This document shows, piece after piece, positions 50,470 through 61,553 of a stretch of DNA of 64,000 nt. Both the position numbers and the translations under genes were made by a program. Where the stretch lies: positions 186,001 through 250,000 of the forward strand of contig CM060062.1 of assembly GCA_030533445.1 (NCBI GenBank), written 5' to 3'. This DNA comes from Cyprinodon diabolis (lineage: Eukaryota > Chordata > Actinopteri > Cyprinodontiformes > Cyprinodontidae). Position 1 is the stretch's first letter. Every line of letters starts with the position of its first letter. A model generated the notes under the pieces. It was not told where the DNA came from. It searched no databases and was given only the letters and a program-made list of their open reading frames with translations.

Positions 50470-51207
50470 GAATTCTGTGTGCTCTCTGGTTTTCTCTGTC
50501 ATTACAGAGAGGGGGTGGTTTTCCACACCTCTGGTGGCTTCCATGTGACTTGCCTGTGGAGGCTTTGGCTGAAAAGGGGGGCCTGCAGAAATCCCACAGC
50601 TGATTCCAAATCATCATGTCAAGATCAAATATGGACACTGGTTCCCATTGTCCAAAAAGTATGATCATGGCATATGGCACAACATTCATGATTAAAAAAC
50701 ATTTTCATCTGTCAATATGTTCTATCCAGAACTCATCAAGTGGAAAAATTTTAGTTTCATCTGGTTTAATATAGTTAAAAATATTCTTAAATTAACCTGT
50801 TACTATCAATGTTGTTGGAAAATTTATTTTCTATTCATTTCTTCTTTCCTGTATTGATGTATGCTATTTGCTTTCTAAAAAATGCTTCTTAACTTAGTCT
50901 GTTTCACTTGTAAGGCCACAAAATGGTGGTTATAGTGAGGGGTGGTTATAGACAAGACGTACATTTTCCCATAACAAAACCACATACTTTTTTCAAGGTA
51001 ATTGTTTTACCAAAGTGTCTGTGATTGTTTTGACTCTGCCTTTAAAGCAAGGGAACAACTTTGTCTAAGTCAGAACAGGGTAGACCATCATACTGTGAAT
51101 GTGAATGTCTTGTTCTCCTTTACTTTGCAAAGTAAATAAAGTGCTGACTGAGAAAAAGTCATTGCTCTCCGCTTATTTAACTGGACTGTATAGTTGAAAA
51201 CTTTTTC
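50470..51207. other. Intergenic stretch
   Basis: No supported gene. The open frames at 50462-50689 and 50479-50664 overlap on opposite strands and lack any domain. Confidence 0.45.
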
Positions 51208-51298
51208 CACACAACACCGATTATTAATCGATTAATTTAAAAAGAAATTGACAGATTAATCAAATTGCAAAATAGTCGTTAGTTGCAGCCCCAGTTCT
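51208..51298. mobile_element. MITE-like fragment (one end)
   Basis: ATTAATCGATTAATTT ... GTCGTTAGTTGCAGCCCC is the typical end of a widespread vertebrate non-autonomous, hAT-like element. A more complete element of this type lies at 56725-57115. Only one end is present here. Confidence 0.45.
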
Positions 51299-51992
51299 AA
51301 CACCCCTGGTGCTTTCAAAAAGATTCCTTTAAGACACACTGTTACAATCATCTAAACTTCAACAGCACCACTGATGTCATACTTGTATTTACACCTTTAA
51401 TGTTTACATTCAGGTTTCAGTACATTTTATGAAATCACAAAGCCATATATTTGAATATTAGTCCTCATGAGGTGTGGAATGAGCAGATAATTATCAGGGA
51501 TCTGCTGACCACAGTGTAAAAGGGGACCTGGAGATTTATTGAACTTTTACCAATGGCGTAACAACACAACAATAGGCACGTAAGCAACATTACAACATTA
51601 TCTGGGTAAGAGGGAATGGTGGACGTTGCTGCTACAGTGAGTATAGATTTCGATCAGGAGATGAATGGAGAGATTGTGGGTGAGGAGGGTACTGTGAAGG
51701 TTGCCCGATAAGACTAATTTTACAGCAGAATATGTTAAAGTATATCCATGTCTAGTGAAGGTAAAGAATGATGAAGTGTGAATGTATGGGGCACGTTTCG
51801 GGTCAGTTGTCTACGGCGGCGGCGGTGGGATAGGATGTTTAAAAATAGAAATATAAAAAATGTAACGGCGGATGTCTGGGGGACAGTGATTCGCCTACAT
51901 GTTATGATATGCTGGCTGGTTTGTGCCTTCAAGTCGTTGCCCAGAGGAAGACGTTACTTGGATATAACCTAACGGAATATCTTCAGAACGTC
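51299..51992. other. Intergenic stretch
   Basis: Nothing supported. Frames at 51735-51972 are open on both strands without domains. Confidence 0.4.
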
Positions 51993-52018
51993 TCTCTCTC
52001 TTTCTCTCTCTCTCTCCC
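51993..52018. repeat. (CT)n microsatellite
   Basis: Short imperfect CT run. Confidence 0.8.
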
Positions 52019-53463
52019 TGGGGAGCCTGTACCCAAAATCTCTCTTTTCAGCCCTCCTTTGGATGAGCCGTTTTGTAAAGATAGCCTAGGAGCGTGGAAG
52101 ATACATTAGATGAAGACAGAAGCTTGACCGATTGGCTTCTACAGACAGTAAAGCTTATTTCCCCTTAAGACATCATAAAGGGCATGATTTTCAGGCAGCT
52201 TTTAAGGCATATTAGCTAAGAGATGAAGAAAGGCAATGACAGAGGTGGAAGGGTTTTTTGTCATTAGTGAATCTCCCAGGCTCCAGGATAAAAATGACTG
52301 ATACAAAACGTTTAAAAAGTGAATTTTGAATAATATGGAAGCTTTAAAGAAAAGAAAAACACAGCCACATAGGCTGTGGGACAGTTTATATGGCCACTAG
52401 GTGAGGCAGTGAGAGGTGATTCTCAGAGACAGATTTGTGAAGTTTGTGAAACTCCTGTTTTTCATAAAGAGGGAAGACTGATAACCTGTGCCTACCTGCA
52501 GTGTCTGTCCCTTTTTGTTTTTGTGAGGTTCAAACAGGATCACTACTTTTCACTACTATCTGTTTTCTGTCCTCCTGAAGTCCTGTCATGGGTAGGTCTG
52601 TAGTTTTTTTATGTTTCATTGATTACATATGCCTCAGTCTTCTGGCCTGCTATATATGCGCTTTGCAATTCCAAACCTGACTGTTTTCTCATTTGTTTCA
52701 CGCATTTTATTTAGTACTTTCCTCAAGCGTAAGTGTAACTGCATCTCTGGTACTACCAGACCCATGAAATTGTCGCTTAATTGCTGACTAAAATAGACCT
52801 GGGGTATATCTCACTCTGAGCTATGCAAGCCCTCTTGCAGGATATCATGTCCAGCAAAGCCAGACTGGTATGGCATATACATGACGAATCTGTCTGGTAA
52901 ACAGACGGTAGAGCACGATTTCAAAGGTGGGACTAACAGGGTCGGCATCATCAGGTTAGAACCAATCAGAAAACTACTGATGTAATGCAAGAACTCCAAA
53001 CGACGGCCTCTGTTTTTTTGTAATTTCGTAGTTGACATTTGAATTATCTGAAGCCGTTGAAGAAACTCTCCAGTGAACAATTTCTGCCACTTTTGCCTAA
53101 AAAATTCTAAGGACATAAGGTGTGCCCTCTATTACGTTCTTAATCAAGTCCTTCAGGAAATGTAACCCTTCTTTGTGTGGCATTTACAGTTTTCTGACAG
53201 TTTGGCCCAGACCGTGAAGAAGTCCACACTTCCCCAATAGAAATCCAATGAGACTTTCCAAAAATCACAGACAAAATCCAAAACGATACATATTTTCTAC
53301 TTCTAGCACTCACATTGAAGATTTTTTTTCAATATTATTTATGGTTTAGCTGTTTAGCTGACTTGTTCGGGCATAGGAAAATGCTGATTCTGAGAAAAAT
53401 CCTCATACTCAGAAAAAACAAATTTTTACATCGTCACCGTGGCCAAATAGTTTTTAGTAGAAA
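52019..53463. other. Intergenic stretch
   Basis: No gene, RNA or transposon domain recognised on either strand. Open frames reach 101 codons (52811-53116, minus) but show nothing protein-family-like. Confidence 0.4.
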
Positions 53464-53812
53464 CATGAAAGTTGGCACAGTCGAAGCCAAAGGATGGCTG
53501 ACGCCAACGGTGAAAGAATTTTTTGAATACCTTTTACGGTTTTGGCTCACCACTCGTTTGTTCGGAGGGGAAGTTTTGCTTTTGAAAGCTCAGCTCTACC
53601 ATGGAACTCCATGTTATTTAATGAGACCAGCAGGAGTGATAAACCTTTTTATTCCTCCTTCCCATTAAGGTTGTGAATCAGCTACTGCCATGAAAGTTAC
53701 CCTAATCGGAGACAAAGGATAGCTGTCGCCTAGACTGAAAGAATCTTTTGGATAACATTTACGGTTTGTCTTCAGCACCCGTTTGTTCAGAGCTGATTTT
53801 CCCATTCAAAAA
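53464..53812. repeat. Two diverged direct copies, ~225 bp apart
   Basis: The segments at 53464-53590 and 53689-53812 are parallel: CATGAAAGTT, AGCCAAAGGATGGCTG / AGACAAAGGATAGCTG, TTTACGGTTT and CCCGTTTGTTC-like words recur in the same order. This is a degenerate tandem repeat or two copies of one element. Confidence 0.65.
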
Positions 53813-54202
53813 AGCCTGAGAGGAAAGGAACGAAAGTGAAGTGCGTTTCTCTCTTTCACTGACAGGCTCGTTAAGCGTTGTCAAGGTAACCGAGCTTCAA
53901 AGGGATTTTTACCTCTGCCACTTTAATCAGCACATTTTAATCTAATGGAGGGAGACAACACTGATTTAAAATTTGGAAATGGATACAATAGGACTACTGG
54001 GCATGACCCTTCCCTTCACACGCAACCCTGATAGAGTTTCAAAATAAGACTCCGGGGACGAAAGAAGAAAGTTAAGTCATCCAGAATTGTAAGTCTTCAA
54101 GACATCCCTGTAATCTATGTAATGGGTTAGCTTCATCTGGATTTTATAGACATATATAGCTGAGTATCATCAACATAACAGTGGAAATTAATCCCATGCT
54201 GT

Positions 54203-54204
<2 letters not shown>
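53813..54204. other. Intergenic stretch
   Basis: No feature recognised. Confidence 0.4.
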
Positions 54205-54268
<64 letters not shown>

Positions 54269-54306
54269 TAAATATATATATATTTATATATATATATATA
54301 TATATA
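54205..54306. repeat. (AT)n microsatellite
   Basis: About 100 bp of alternating AT with short AAAT interruptions. Confidence 0.95.
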
Positions 54307-54395
54307 GCAACTGGATAGCTCAGTAGGTAACACCGACGACTCCGGCACAGGTGATTCAGGTGGACCCTTAGGCAAGGTCCTTTGTGCTTAGTGGC
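54307..54395 (+). mobile_element. tRNA-like SINE head
   Basis: GGATAGCTCAGTAGGTAACA carries a good A box (TAGCTCAGTAGG) directly after the AT run. A degenerate B-box region (GTGATTCAGGTGGACCC) follows about 40 bp later. It continues into the LINE-like sequence below, so it may be the head of a composite SINE. Confidence 0.4.
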
Positions 54396-54930
54396 CTACC
54401 TCAGGCATGAGTGATACCGCAAATACAAGAGCCATACCGGCTCGGACGTCACCCGGGTTAACAAGGTCCGCGTCAGTTGCTAGGGAACCAGGGCAACTTG
54501 ATGACAAATTGGCTACTGGACAAGACATAGACTAGAGCAGAAAACTTGGTACTGATGAAATGCTACTATACAAGCATCCCCAGTGCGAAACAACTACTAA
54601 CTCAGTGTTCTAACATCCGCAAACGGCAGCTCCTATCACAACTAGAAATTGATGGGGTGAGAAATACCAAGGGCTGAAAGAGGAGCTAGAAAAGATGTGG
54701 AAAGTAAGAGCAGCATTGGTGCCAGTGGTAATTGGAGCACTGGGGGCTGTGACCCCCAAACTGGGAGAGTGGCTACAGCAGATTCCAGGTAAAACATCAG
54801 AGGTCTCTGTCCAGAAGAGCGCAGTCCTAGGAACAGCGAAGATACAGCGCAGAACCCTCAAACTCCCAGGCCTCTGGTAGAGGACCCGAGCTTGAGGATG
54901 ACACATACCACCCCACGAGGGGTGATAAAA
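54396..54930 (+). mobile_element. Non-LTR retrotransposon C-terminal fragment
   Basis: A plus-strand frame (54695-54880) encodes VVIGALGAVTPKLGEWLQQI and VSVQKSAVLGTAKI ... RTLKLPGLW, ending in a stop. This C-terminal tail is highly repeated in fish genomes and belongs to a LINE (R4/Dong-Rex6-like by memory, low certainty). The following CCCCACGAGGGGTGATAAAACAG is consistent with a 3' UTR. Confidence 0.65.
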
Positions 54931-55139
54931 CAGTTTTTGTTTTTTTTATATATGAAATCAGTAAAGAGAACTGGTCCTAGTGGTACTCCCTGTGGCACTC
55001 CACAGGTAACCATTAAGCATGAGGAAGATTAGTAATTGACGTGAACAAAATGAAATTGATCAGATTGATAAGATTTAAACCAGTCTAGAGCCGCTTCTTT
55101 AATTCCTACAAAATATTCAAGTCTTTCTAAAAGAATATT
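54931..55139. other. Intergenic stretch
   Basis: No feature recognised. It includes TGGTACTCCCTGTGGCACTCC, which may belong to another repeat. Confidence 0.35.
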
Positions 55140-55614
55140 ATTAGCTGCTGTGGCTAACAGTTAAAGGCTGACCCTGTTCTGATAGCAGACATTAGCTGCT
55201 GTGGCTAATAGTTATTGCCCTACCCAGTTCTGATAGCACACATTAGCTGCTGTGGCTAACAGTTAAAGGCCAACCCTGTTCTGATAGCAGACATTAGCTG
55301 CTGTGGCTGACAGTTATTGCCCTACCCAGTTCTGATTGCACATATTAGCTGCTGTGGCTAACAGTTAAAGGTCGACCCTGTTCTGATAGCAGACATTAGC
55401 TGCTGTGGCTAACAGTTAAAGGCCAACCCTGTTCTGATAGCAGACATTAGCTGCTGTGGCTGACAGTTATTGCCCTACCCAGTTCTGATTGCACATATTA
55501 GCTGCTGTGGCTAACAGTTAAAGGTCGACCCTGTTCTGATAGCAGACATTAGCTGCTGTGGCTAACAGTTATTGCCCTACCCAGTTCTGATAGCACATAT
55601 TAGCTGCTGTGGCT
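55140..55614. repeat. 51 bp tandem repeat, ~9.3 copies of two subtypes
   Basis: ATTAGCTGCTGTGGCT recurs every 51 bp exactly (55140, 55191, 55242, 55293, 55344, 55395, 55446, 55497, 55548, 55599). Subtype A continues AACAGTTAAAGG..GACCCTG; subtype B continues AACAGTTATTGCCCTACCCAG. The order is A B A B A A B A B, i.e. mostly 102 bp dimers with one break. Confidence 0.95.
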
Positions 55615-55693
55615 AAAGGTTTTAAAAGCCAATTTATATTAATGTGTTTTCAATGCGGATTCAGAAAACGTTTCCCTCATCACATCTAGTAAT

Positions 55694-56413
55694 TGTTGGG
55701 ATCTGGAGGTCTCTCCACTTTCTCCACCAGAGGGCGCACTGGATCTCCTGGAGCCGGAGCTGATTGCCACCACCTGTTGCTCATTTGCTCATCAGGAGAC
55801 CAGTATATAAGGAGGCAGAAGACATCACTCCAGTGCCAGAGTGTTTGCCAGTTATGGTTAGCAAGCCTGAGCCAACCTGCCTGTCTGAATCTCTGACTCC
55901 CAGAAAACCTGAACCTAATCTGTTTTGTCCTCTCTGCTTCCCAGGTTGAACCTGTCTGAAACCAAAAACCCTGAAGAGTTTCTCTGTTGGAAATCTGTCT
56001 GTCTGATCTCTGAAGAACCCTGGAGAATCAAACCTGTCAAGGACCTGCCTGCCTGCTCTCTGAAGAATCTGGAAGGGAAACTCAAACCTGTGATCTGAAA
56101 ACACTCAAACCAAGCTCTGCCTCCACCAAGCCCTCAGCCTGCCGACAGCCTCTGGACCCTCCTGGTTCCCCCCCTCTGCCGCTCTGCTCAAACTCCAGAA
56201 CAGGTACAGACCTGCACCTTCACATCCTGCAAATTACCTGGACATCTGCTAACTCCTCTGTCCCCATCTGCAGTGAACCCAGTCGTGACCTGTCCAGGAT
56301 CTGATAACCCCCTGATCTGTTTTATTGTACAAACTCTAAATAAACCTTTGAACTTTTTCCCAGTCTCTTGAGTGTTCTGTGTTTGGGTTAGGAACCTGAA
56401 ACCAAACATGACA
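55694..56413 (+). mobile_element. Solo LTR (gypsy/ERV type), 720 bp
   Basis: It begins TGTTGGGATC and ends ACATGACA, so it has TG...CA ends. It is flanked by a perfect 5 bp target duplication GTAAT (55689-55693 and 56414-56418). Inside are a TATA box (TATATAAGG at 55804-55812) and AATAAA at 56339-56344, in the order expected of U3-R-U5. No internal gag/pol is present, so it arose by recombination between the two LTRs of a full element. Confidence 0.9.
55804..55812 (+). promoter_or_regulatory. TATA box of the solo LTR
   Basis: TATATAAGG about 110 bp into the LTR; U3 promoter of the former element. Confidence 0.6.
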
Positions 56414-56418
56414 GTAAT

Positions 56419-56724
56419 ATGTTGTATTAATTTCTTGAATAGCCATCCAAGGTGGACAATCTATGTATAAAAAGTTGTCCCAGTGTCTGTGTTTATGATA
56501 TGACATGATATGAAGTTGGTTTGATTTAGGAATTGATTTATAAGTTTTTATCTGTTTGAAAATGCTAATCTATATTCGGTTAATCGCTTTCTTTTTTCTA
56601 TTTTGATAACCAGATGTTCTTTAGCTGATTTAATTGCAGCTATAAATATGAAAACTGGATATCATTAATATTGCTCTTAAGAAATACTTATGAAATAATG
56701 AGTCAGAAAATCAGACCTCTTTAG
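56419..56724. other. Intergenic stretch
   Basis: No feature recognised; AT-rich. Confidence 0.4.
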
Positions 56725-57115
56725 TACAGGGATGCAACTATTGACTATTTTGCAAATCAATTCATCTGTTGATTATGTTTCTAATTATTAATCAGATAGT
56801 CAAAATTTCCTTGAAGAAGACTTTTTATTTAATTAAACCAGATTACACAGAACCTTCCCACTCAAGGAGTTCTAAATAGAGCTAATTGATAAATGAAAAT
56901 ATATATTTTTTTATATCTTAAATGAAAATGTTTTTTTTATACTTTTTTTTACAGTCTCGGTATAATCCTGCTCTACATGAATTTCTCTGTCAGATAAAGC
57001 CATGTTTTAGTCTATATTCTCCAGTTAACGATTAATCGATTACTAAATTAGTTGACAGATAATTTAATAATTGAATAATGAAGATTAATCTTAGTAATTG
57101 ATTCATCCCTAATCA
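56725..57115. mobile_element. MITE-like, hAT-type non-autonomous element
   Basis: The left end AGGGATGCAACTATTGACTA and the right end (reverse complement TAGGGATGAATCAATTACTA) are imperfect inverted repeats. Both are followed by ATTAATC-rich subterminal sequence. The size is about 390 bp with no coding capacity. Target duplications are not clear. Confidence 0.5.
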
Positions 57116-58903
57116 TGATAACATAAATATTTAAGAAAAACTGCTTACAATGTTTATACAATGTTTGTAGTATAATAACTAAATTCATAATATAATAGTC
57201 AAAGTAGTGATTGAATTGGGGAATTTAATAAAAAAAACTATTTTATTTTATTTTTAAATAACCTGTTGGCCTCCTCTGTTAGAACAGGGTTCTGTAACCT
57301 TCATTATTGAAGAGGCATTATTTTATCAGTCCAACAAGACACACACAGACCTGCAAATGTTGAGTTTCTGGATGAAAGATTATATTTATGATCATTTTTT
57401 ATGGTAATTTTTAAAAATACAACATTTTATTTAGTATTTATAGCTTTGGAAAAAAAGAAAGCTTTTTATTTATTTTTTTATGCATGCATTTTGTTTTATA
57501 GATGGGGATATCCATGGAAAATTGTTTAACAAAGATAATTGTTTCCAATTATCTCAAACATAATTGGAAACAATTATCTGTGTTTAGGTCTTTGTCGGAT
57601 GCATTGCCGAGTCATAGTTAGCAAGCGTTAGCGTGGTTAGCATTGGGCTTTGAAGCTAGCCGGTTTAAATTAGTTTGTGAAACAGTTTCTCACTGTCAGA
57701 CCAACAAATGTTATCTATTTATGTAATTTAATATAATCTGTGTTTGTCTTAACATTTAGTAAACAGCTGTTTCTGTTTTTTCAGCTTATTTGGGCCAATT
57801 AGCCGCTTCAGCTGCGGCCACAGCAGTGAAGTTGGTTTTAAGTTGGATATTGGATATTCAAGAAAAAAAAAATCAATACATTCCTTGTCTTATGACCAAT
57901 AAAGACGAAACTAATTTAAGATCATGTCAATACACAACAGATGTAAGGTACACTTGCTATTTTAAAATTTTAAGATATATTTAAATATCTGTGGGACTAT
58001 TAAATGAAATATATTTGTTATTTAACACCACGCCGGGCATGCATATATCAGCAAGATATTCATCATTACCAGTAGCCACCCAACCAGAACACAGTGCACC
58101 AAATTGATAATTTGACAAAGACTTAACCTCAATTAATTACAGTAATCAAAACCCTATAATCACTTTATTCTTGAATCGTGACAGCCCTAGTATCTCTCCT
58201 TCAACAATAAATTCAGGAAATAAATGTAATAAACTGTTAATCAGTTTTTTTTAGATTAATCATGATCAAATGGTTCAGTTAGATAAGTACAATCAGTCTA
58301 AAATGTATTCTGTTTAGATACTTATTCTTCTTGCTTTAATGGAGAACTGTACTCTTGTTTTCTTTCTTTTTCAACTGTAATCAGAAATCTTATAGAAAGC
58401 ATATGCTCCTGTGTTGACTGGTGAGTGCCAATGTAATTGGCAACATGTTTCTTTATATGACAGTAACATTAGAGTCACAGAAGACCTGGATGTCAACAAA
58501 ATAAACCCTCTTTGTTTTCCTCTTTCAGGCTAAACTGACTTTGTCAGACTGTCACATCAGCTACTACACTGACTAGGACCGATAACTGGTACGTGAGAAT
58601 CAATACTGGTGCTAGTCTGTAACTGTTTTTGATAGTTGAGTGTCCTTGTGTAGAAATGTTAGTTTATTTTAAAAAATCTAAACAGTTTTCAATAAAAAAT
58701 GTATTTTTCTATATATTAACTTGCAGGGATCTAGAGACGTACCTACTGAAATAATTTGTGAATTTTATTACATTGCCTGAATCCACAGCCAGTATTTCCC
58801 ACAGCATTTTGAAAGACTGTTGGGAGGATTGTCGTGGAAACTGTTCTCTCTACGACTTAAAATTGAAGCTAAGTCTTATAAAAATTCAAAGTTCTCAAAA
58901 AGC
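57116..58903. other. Intergenic stretch left of the provirus
   Basis: AT-rich, with no supported gene. A frame at 57790-57984 is open and preceded by TTTTTTCAG, but encodes no domain I recognise. Confidence 0.45.
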
Positions 58904-59774
58904 TGTAGAAAAAGTCTTCAGACACTGATCAAAAATTAGGCAGAGGCAACTGAGTCCAGGTCCGGAGAATTTTATTGACAGAACACACATGAGCTGTTCA
59001 CCGGTGAGCAACTGACTTACAAGCAGAAAAAGCCCCCTTTTATTCACTCCCGGGGCTTGGGGCCCTTTCATCTTGGTGGAAGACCCACCTTCAAACCATA
59101 TTTTATATTTTTAATTGAAGCCTTTCTTTGATCTATAAAAGCTTTTTCTTTCACAAGTCATAGTGACATTTCTTGTAGATTATGACATTTAGTGCAGTTA
59201 AATCAAAAACCCATCATAGTCTTAATCATCAATATGTCAAAACATGTTTTCATCCAGTGTGACTTATGATCATAACATTACATCAAAAAAGGTCAGCATG
59301 AGTTTAAAACTCAAGGTCCCAGTAAAACCTTCACTTTCTGTGTGACCAGTACTGCACCGCATGCTTTGGAGATGACAACTCAATATATTACAATTAGTTC
59401 AGCTGAGCTGTGCAGCCCTGAACAACCCATTCTCAATGCGTCTGTCTTACAAATAGGACTCATTTCTGCACCCTGGTTTTCAAAGGCCTCAAACGGCCTT
59501 GAACTCCCTGCAATGCTCCTGTTCTTTCGCTCATTCTAGGTGTTTTCCCACCCTGGCCTTATCGCTCAGACTTCAAGGCTGCGCTCCAAAGCTGCAGCTG
59601 CATAGAGCCTTTACACACACACTGCTCTCTATCTCTCCACATTCGGTGGCGCACATTCTTTTGGACTCTGTGACCTGTATAACATAAATGTATTTAGTGT
59701 AAAACATTTATTCAATATGTAAAACATGTATCCAATATATTCTAATCATTGGTGCAGATTAATTTTCTTCATCA
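58904..59774 (-). mobile_element. 3' LTR of a gamma-type endogenous retrovirus
   Basis: Read on the minus strand, the LTR starts TGATGAAG directly after a polypurine tract and ends at about ...TTTTTCTACA. A TATA-like AATAAAAGG (plus-strand 59036-59044) is followed by a poly(A) signal AATAAA (plus-strand 58971-58976), placing a short R region between them. The right boundary is fixed by the tract. The left boundary is inferred from a CA end and short terminal symmetry, because the 5' LTR is outside the window. Confidence 0.6.
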
Positions 59775-59785
59775 TTCCCCCCTGT
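59775..59785 (-). promoter_or_regulatory. Polypurine tract
   Basis: On the minus strand ACAGGGGGGAA immediately precedes the TG of the 3' LTR. This is the classic plus-strand primer site of retroviruses. Confidence 0.65.
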
Positions 59786-60427
59786 GATCCTGAAAAGGAT
59801 CACCAAGTGAATCTACAGGTGATTGTCAAAGTGAAATACTATACTATAAATGTGAAGTTTCAAAAATAACTGCTGGTTATATATTTTGCACACCAAACTA
59901 AAAGTGAGACTACAACACACCATATACTTATAGAGAGTGATATAAAATGTGGTGATTACATGATAAAGTGATAAAATGTAAAAAATGGAGAACGACTTAA
60001 AACAAAGAGGGATCCCCCCCTTGGCTCACTTACGAGGTTCTTACCTCTTGCTTACTTTTTTATAGAAGGATTTTCAGTTATTGTTTTCTAAGCAGTAGGG
60101 GAATCCCAATGCCCAAGCAGCTTCATCTCCTACTAGGTCACTGCATCCCCCCCCCCCCCGCAAGGTGTCATTACACACCCATAAATAAACCAAGAGCAAC
60201 ACCATCATGCCTGGACTATGCCAGGCAAACACATTATCTAATGGTCAATAGACCGTCATTACAACCAACATATGAGTAACCATGTGGCACTCTCCTGCAC
60301 AGTACTTGTACTGTCACATATGTTATGCATATACACAATTATTCTGTCAGTTATTTTTAGCATAGGTATTCATAATCGTTAATAATCAGCATTGTCCTTT
60401 ATATCCAGTATGGTGTTGTGGTTGAGA
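59786..60427 (-). other. Provirus non-coding region between the accessory frame and the polypurine tract
   Basis: No coding frame of note on the minus strand. It contains a C homopolymer (plus strand, about 60147-60160), AAATAAACC on the plus strand and AT-rich filler. Its length of about 640 bp is long for a simple retrovirus. Confidence 0.5.
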
Positions 60428-61279
60428 TTAATAATAGTTCGGGCCTCCACGGGAGTAGGGAGCCATGCGCTTTTGATCAGCGGTCAGCTGCAGCAGCTGC
60501 CCTTGCAGGGTGATTATGGTCTGCCGTGCCTCTTGAAGTTGACGTGTCAGCTCTGCATTTTCTCGGGTCAAACACTGATTCCCTGCCTTTCCCTTGCGTT
60601 TGTACATGGTGCGGCGAATCATTTCCAAGGGACGACGTGAGTAGATGTGCGTCAGACCCTTCATCAACTTTGAATAAATTTTCGTGCTCGTAGAAGTGAT
60701 TTCAGGCTTAAGGTCATCGTCGGTTTCATACGATTCCAGAGGATGAGCCAAGAACCTTGCAACGTGGCGAGATTCCTCAGGGGTGAGCACCATGCCCGCA
60801 ACGACAACGTATGCTGGTTCTGGCGGAGAGGCAGGCCTCATCTCGTTTAGCTCGGCCAGCATGCCTGAAGTGGATGGCAGCTCCTGAAGCGATCTGATGG
60901 GCGGTAGTCGGTCCTCCGGGTTCCCATGACTGGCAGGGGTGCTGTTTGGGCCGAAGTCGATCCTGAGGGTCCCAGGTGATGGCGGGTTGGACATTGGCCT
61001 CCCTGTAGGTGATGGTGGTTGATCATCCGGCTGCCTTCTGGGTGTCATCATGGGTCTATTCCACCCCGGAGGCGCGACACCTGGCCCCCCTGCAGGATCT
61101 TCTGGCTGCCTGTTAGGAACATTGAAGCCTGCGGCTACTGCTACTTGTGTGCCTATCGACGCATGTTTGTTGGGTCCCCCGGGCTTGTTACACTCTATCC
61201 ATGCCTCTACGGTTTGGGGATTATTTGGGGGATAGAGGCCATAATAAGTCTCCTCATTTATCTCGTAAGACTTCGCCAT
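60428..61279 (-). CDS. Candidate retroviral accessory protein, 283 codons, unknown family
   Basis: This intact frame lies between env and the 3' LTR. The ATG at 61279-61277 sits in a good context (AACATGG). The N-terminal 50 residues include YYGLYPPNNPQTVEAWIE. A proline-rich, probably disordered stretch follows (about 55-150), then a more ordered part with VVVAGMVLTPEESRHVARFL. The C-terminus is a basic run (RRPLEMIRRTMYKRKGK, about 215-231), then heptads with Leu, Leu, Ala, Leu, Leu (about 237-265) and a tail ending PYSRGGPNYY. This resembles the layout of a basic-zipper protein but lacks the NxxAAxxC/SR signature. There is no signal peptide or membrane segment. It is not a viral cyclin and resembles neither Gag nor Pol as far as I can tell. 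A minus-strand acceptor (CTTTAG at 61354-61349) about 70 bp before the ATG would suit a spliced message. Confidence 0.7.
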   Translation of the reverse strand: MAKSYEINEETYYGLYPPNNPQTVEAWIECNKPGGPNKHASIGTQVAVAAGFNVPNRQPEDPAGGPGVAPPGWNRPMMTPRRQPDDQPPSPTGRPMSNPPSPGTLRIDFGPNSTPASHGNPEDRLPPIRSLQELPSTSGMLAELNEMRPASPPEPAYVVVAGMVLTPEESRHVARFLAHPLESYETDDDLKPEITSTSTKIYSKLMKGLTHIYSRRPLEMIRRTMYKRKGKAGNQCLTRENAELTRQLQEARQTIITLQGQLLQLTADQKRMAPYSRGGPNYY

Positions 61280-61348
61280 GTTCAATTAATCTGCATTTGG
61301 AGACATAGTGTAGCATATTTATATATCATTATGAGGCATATTATTTCC

Positions 61349-61467
61349 CTAAAGCCATAAAACTTCAGCATGCAAATTACTATATCTAAGTGAGTAAGTA
61401 TATGAGTTATCGTTATGCATGTTAATATACATATATACAATTTTTGTTATTAAAGAAATGCACGTAC
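61349..61467 (-). other. Predicted short intron between env end and the accessory frame
   Basis: On the minus strand CCACCAG|GTACGTGC (donor at 61467-61466) and TTTATGGCTTTAG| (acceptor at 61350-61349) bound 119 bp. A small frame starting inside the env 3' end (61585) reaches the donor. Use of the pair is inference. Confidence 0.4.
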
Positions 61468-61553
61468 CTGGTGGGGGTGGGAGGAGATCATGGTTATTTT
61501 CTATATGACTTGGTCTAACTGTATTTCTACAATTGGGAACTGTCCAGTTACAC

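Noticed and set aside
54133..54375. Open frame with an Ile-Tyr run
   Set aside because: Produced by the (AT)n microsatellite.
55781..56409. Minus-strand frames within the LTR
   Set aside because: They lie antisense inside a clear solo LTR and show no domain.
61019..61360. Plus-strand frames over the accessory gene and env region
   Set aside because: Shadows of the minus-strand frames; no features of their own.
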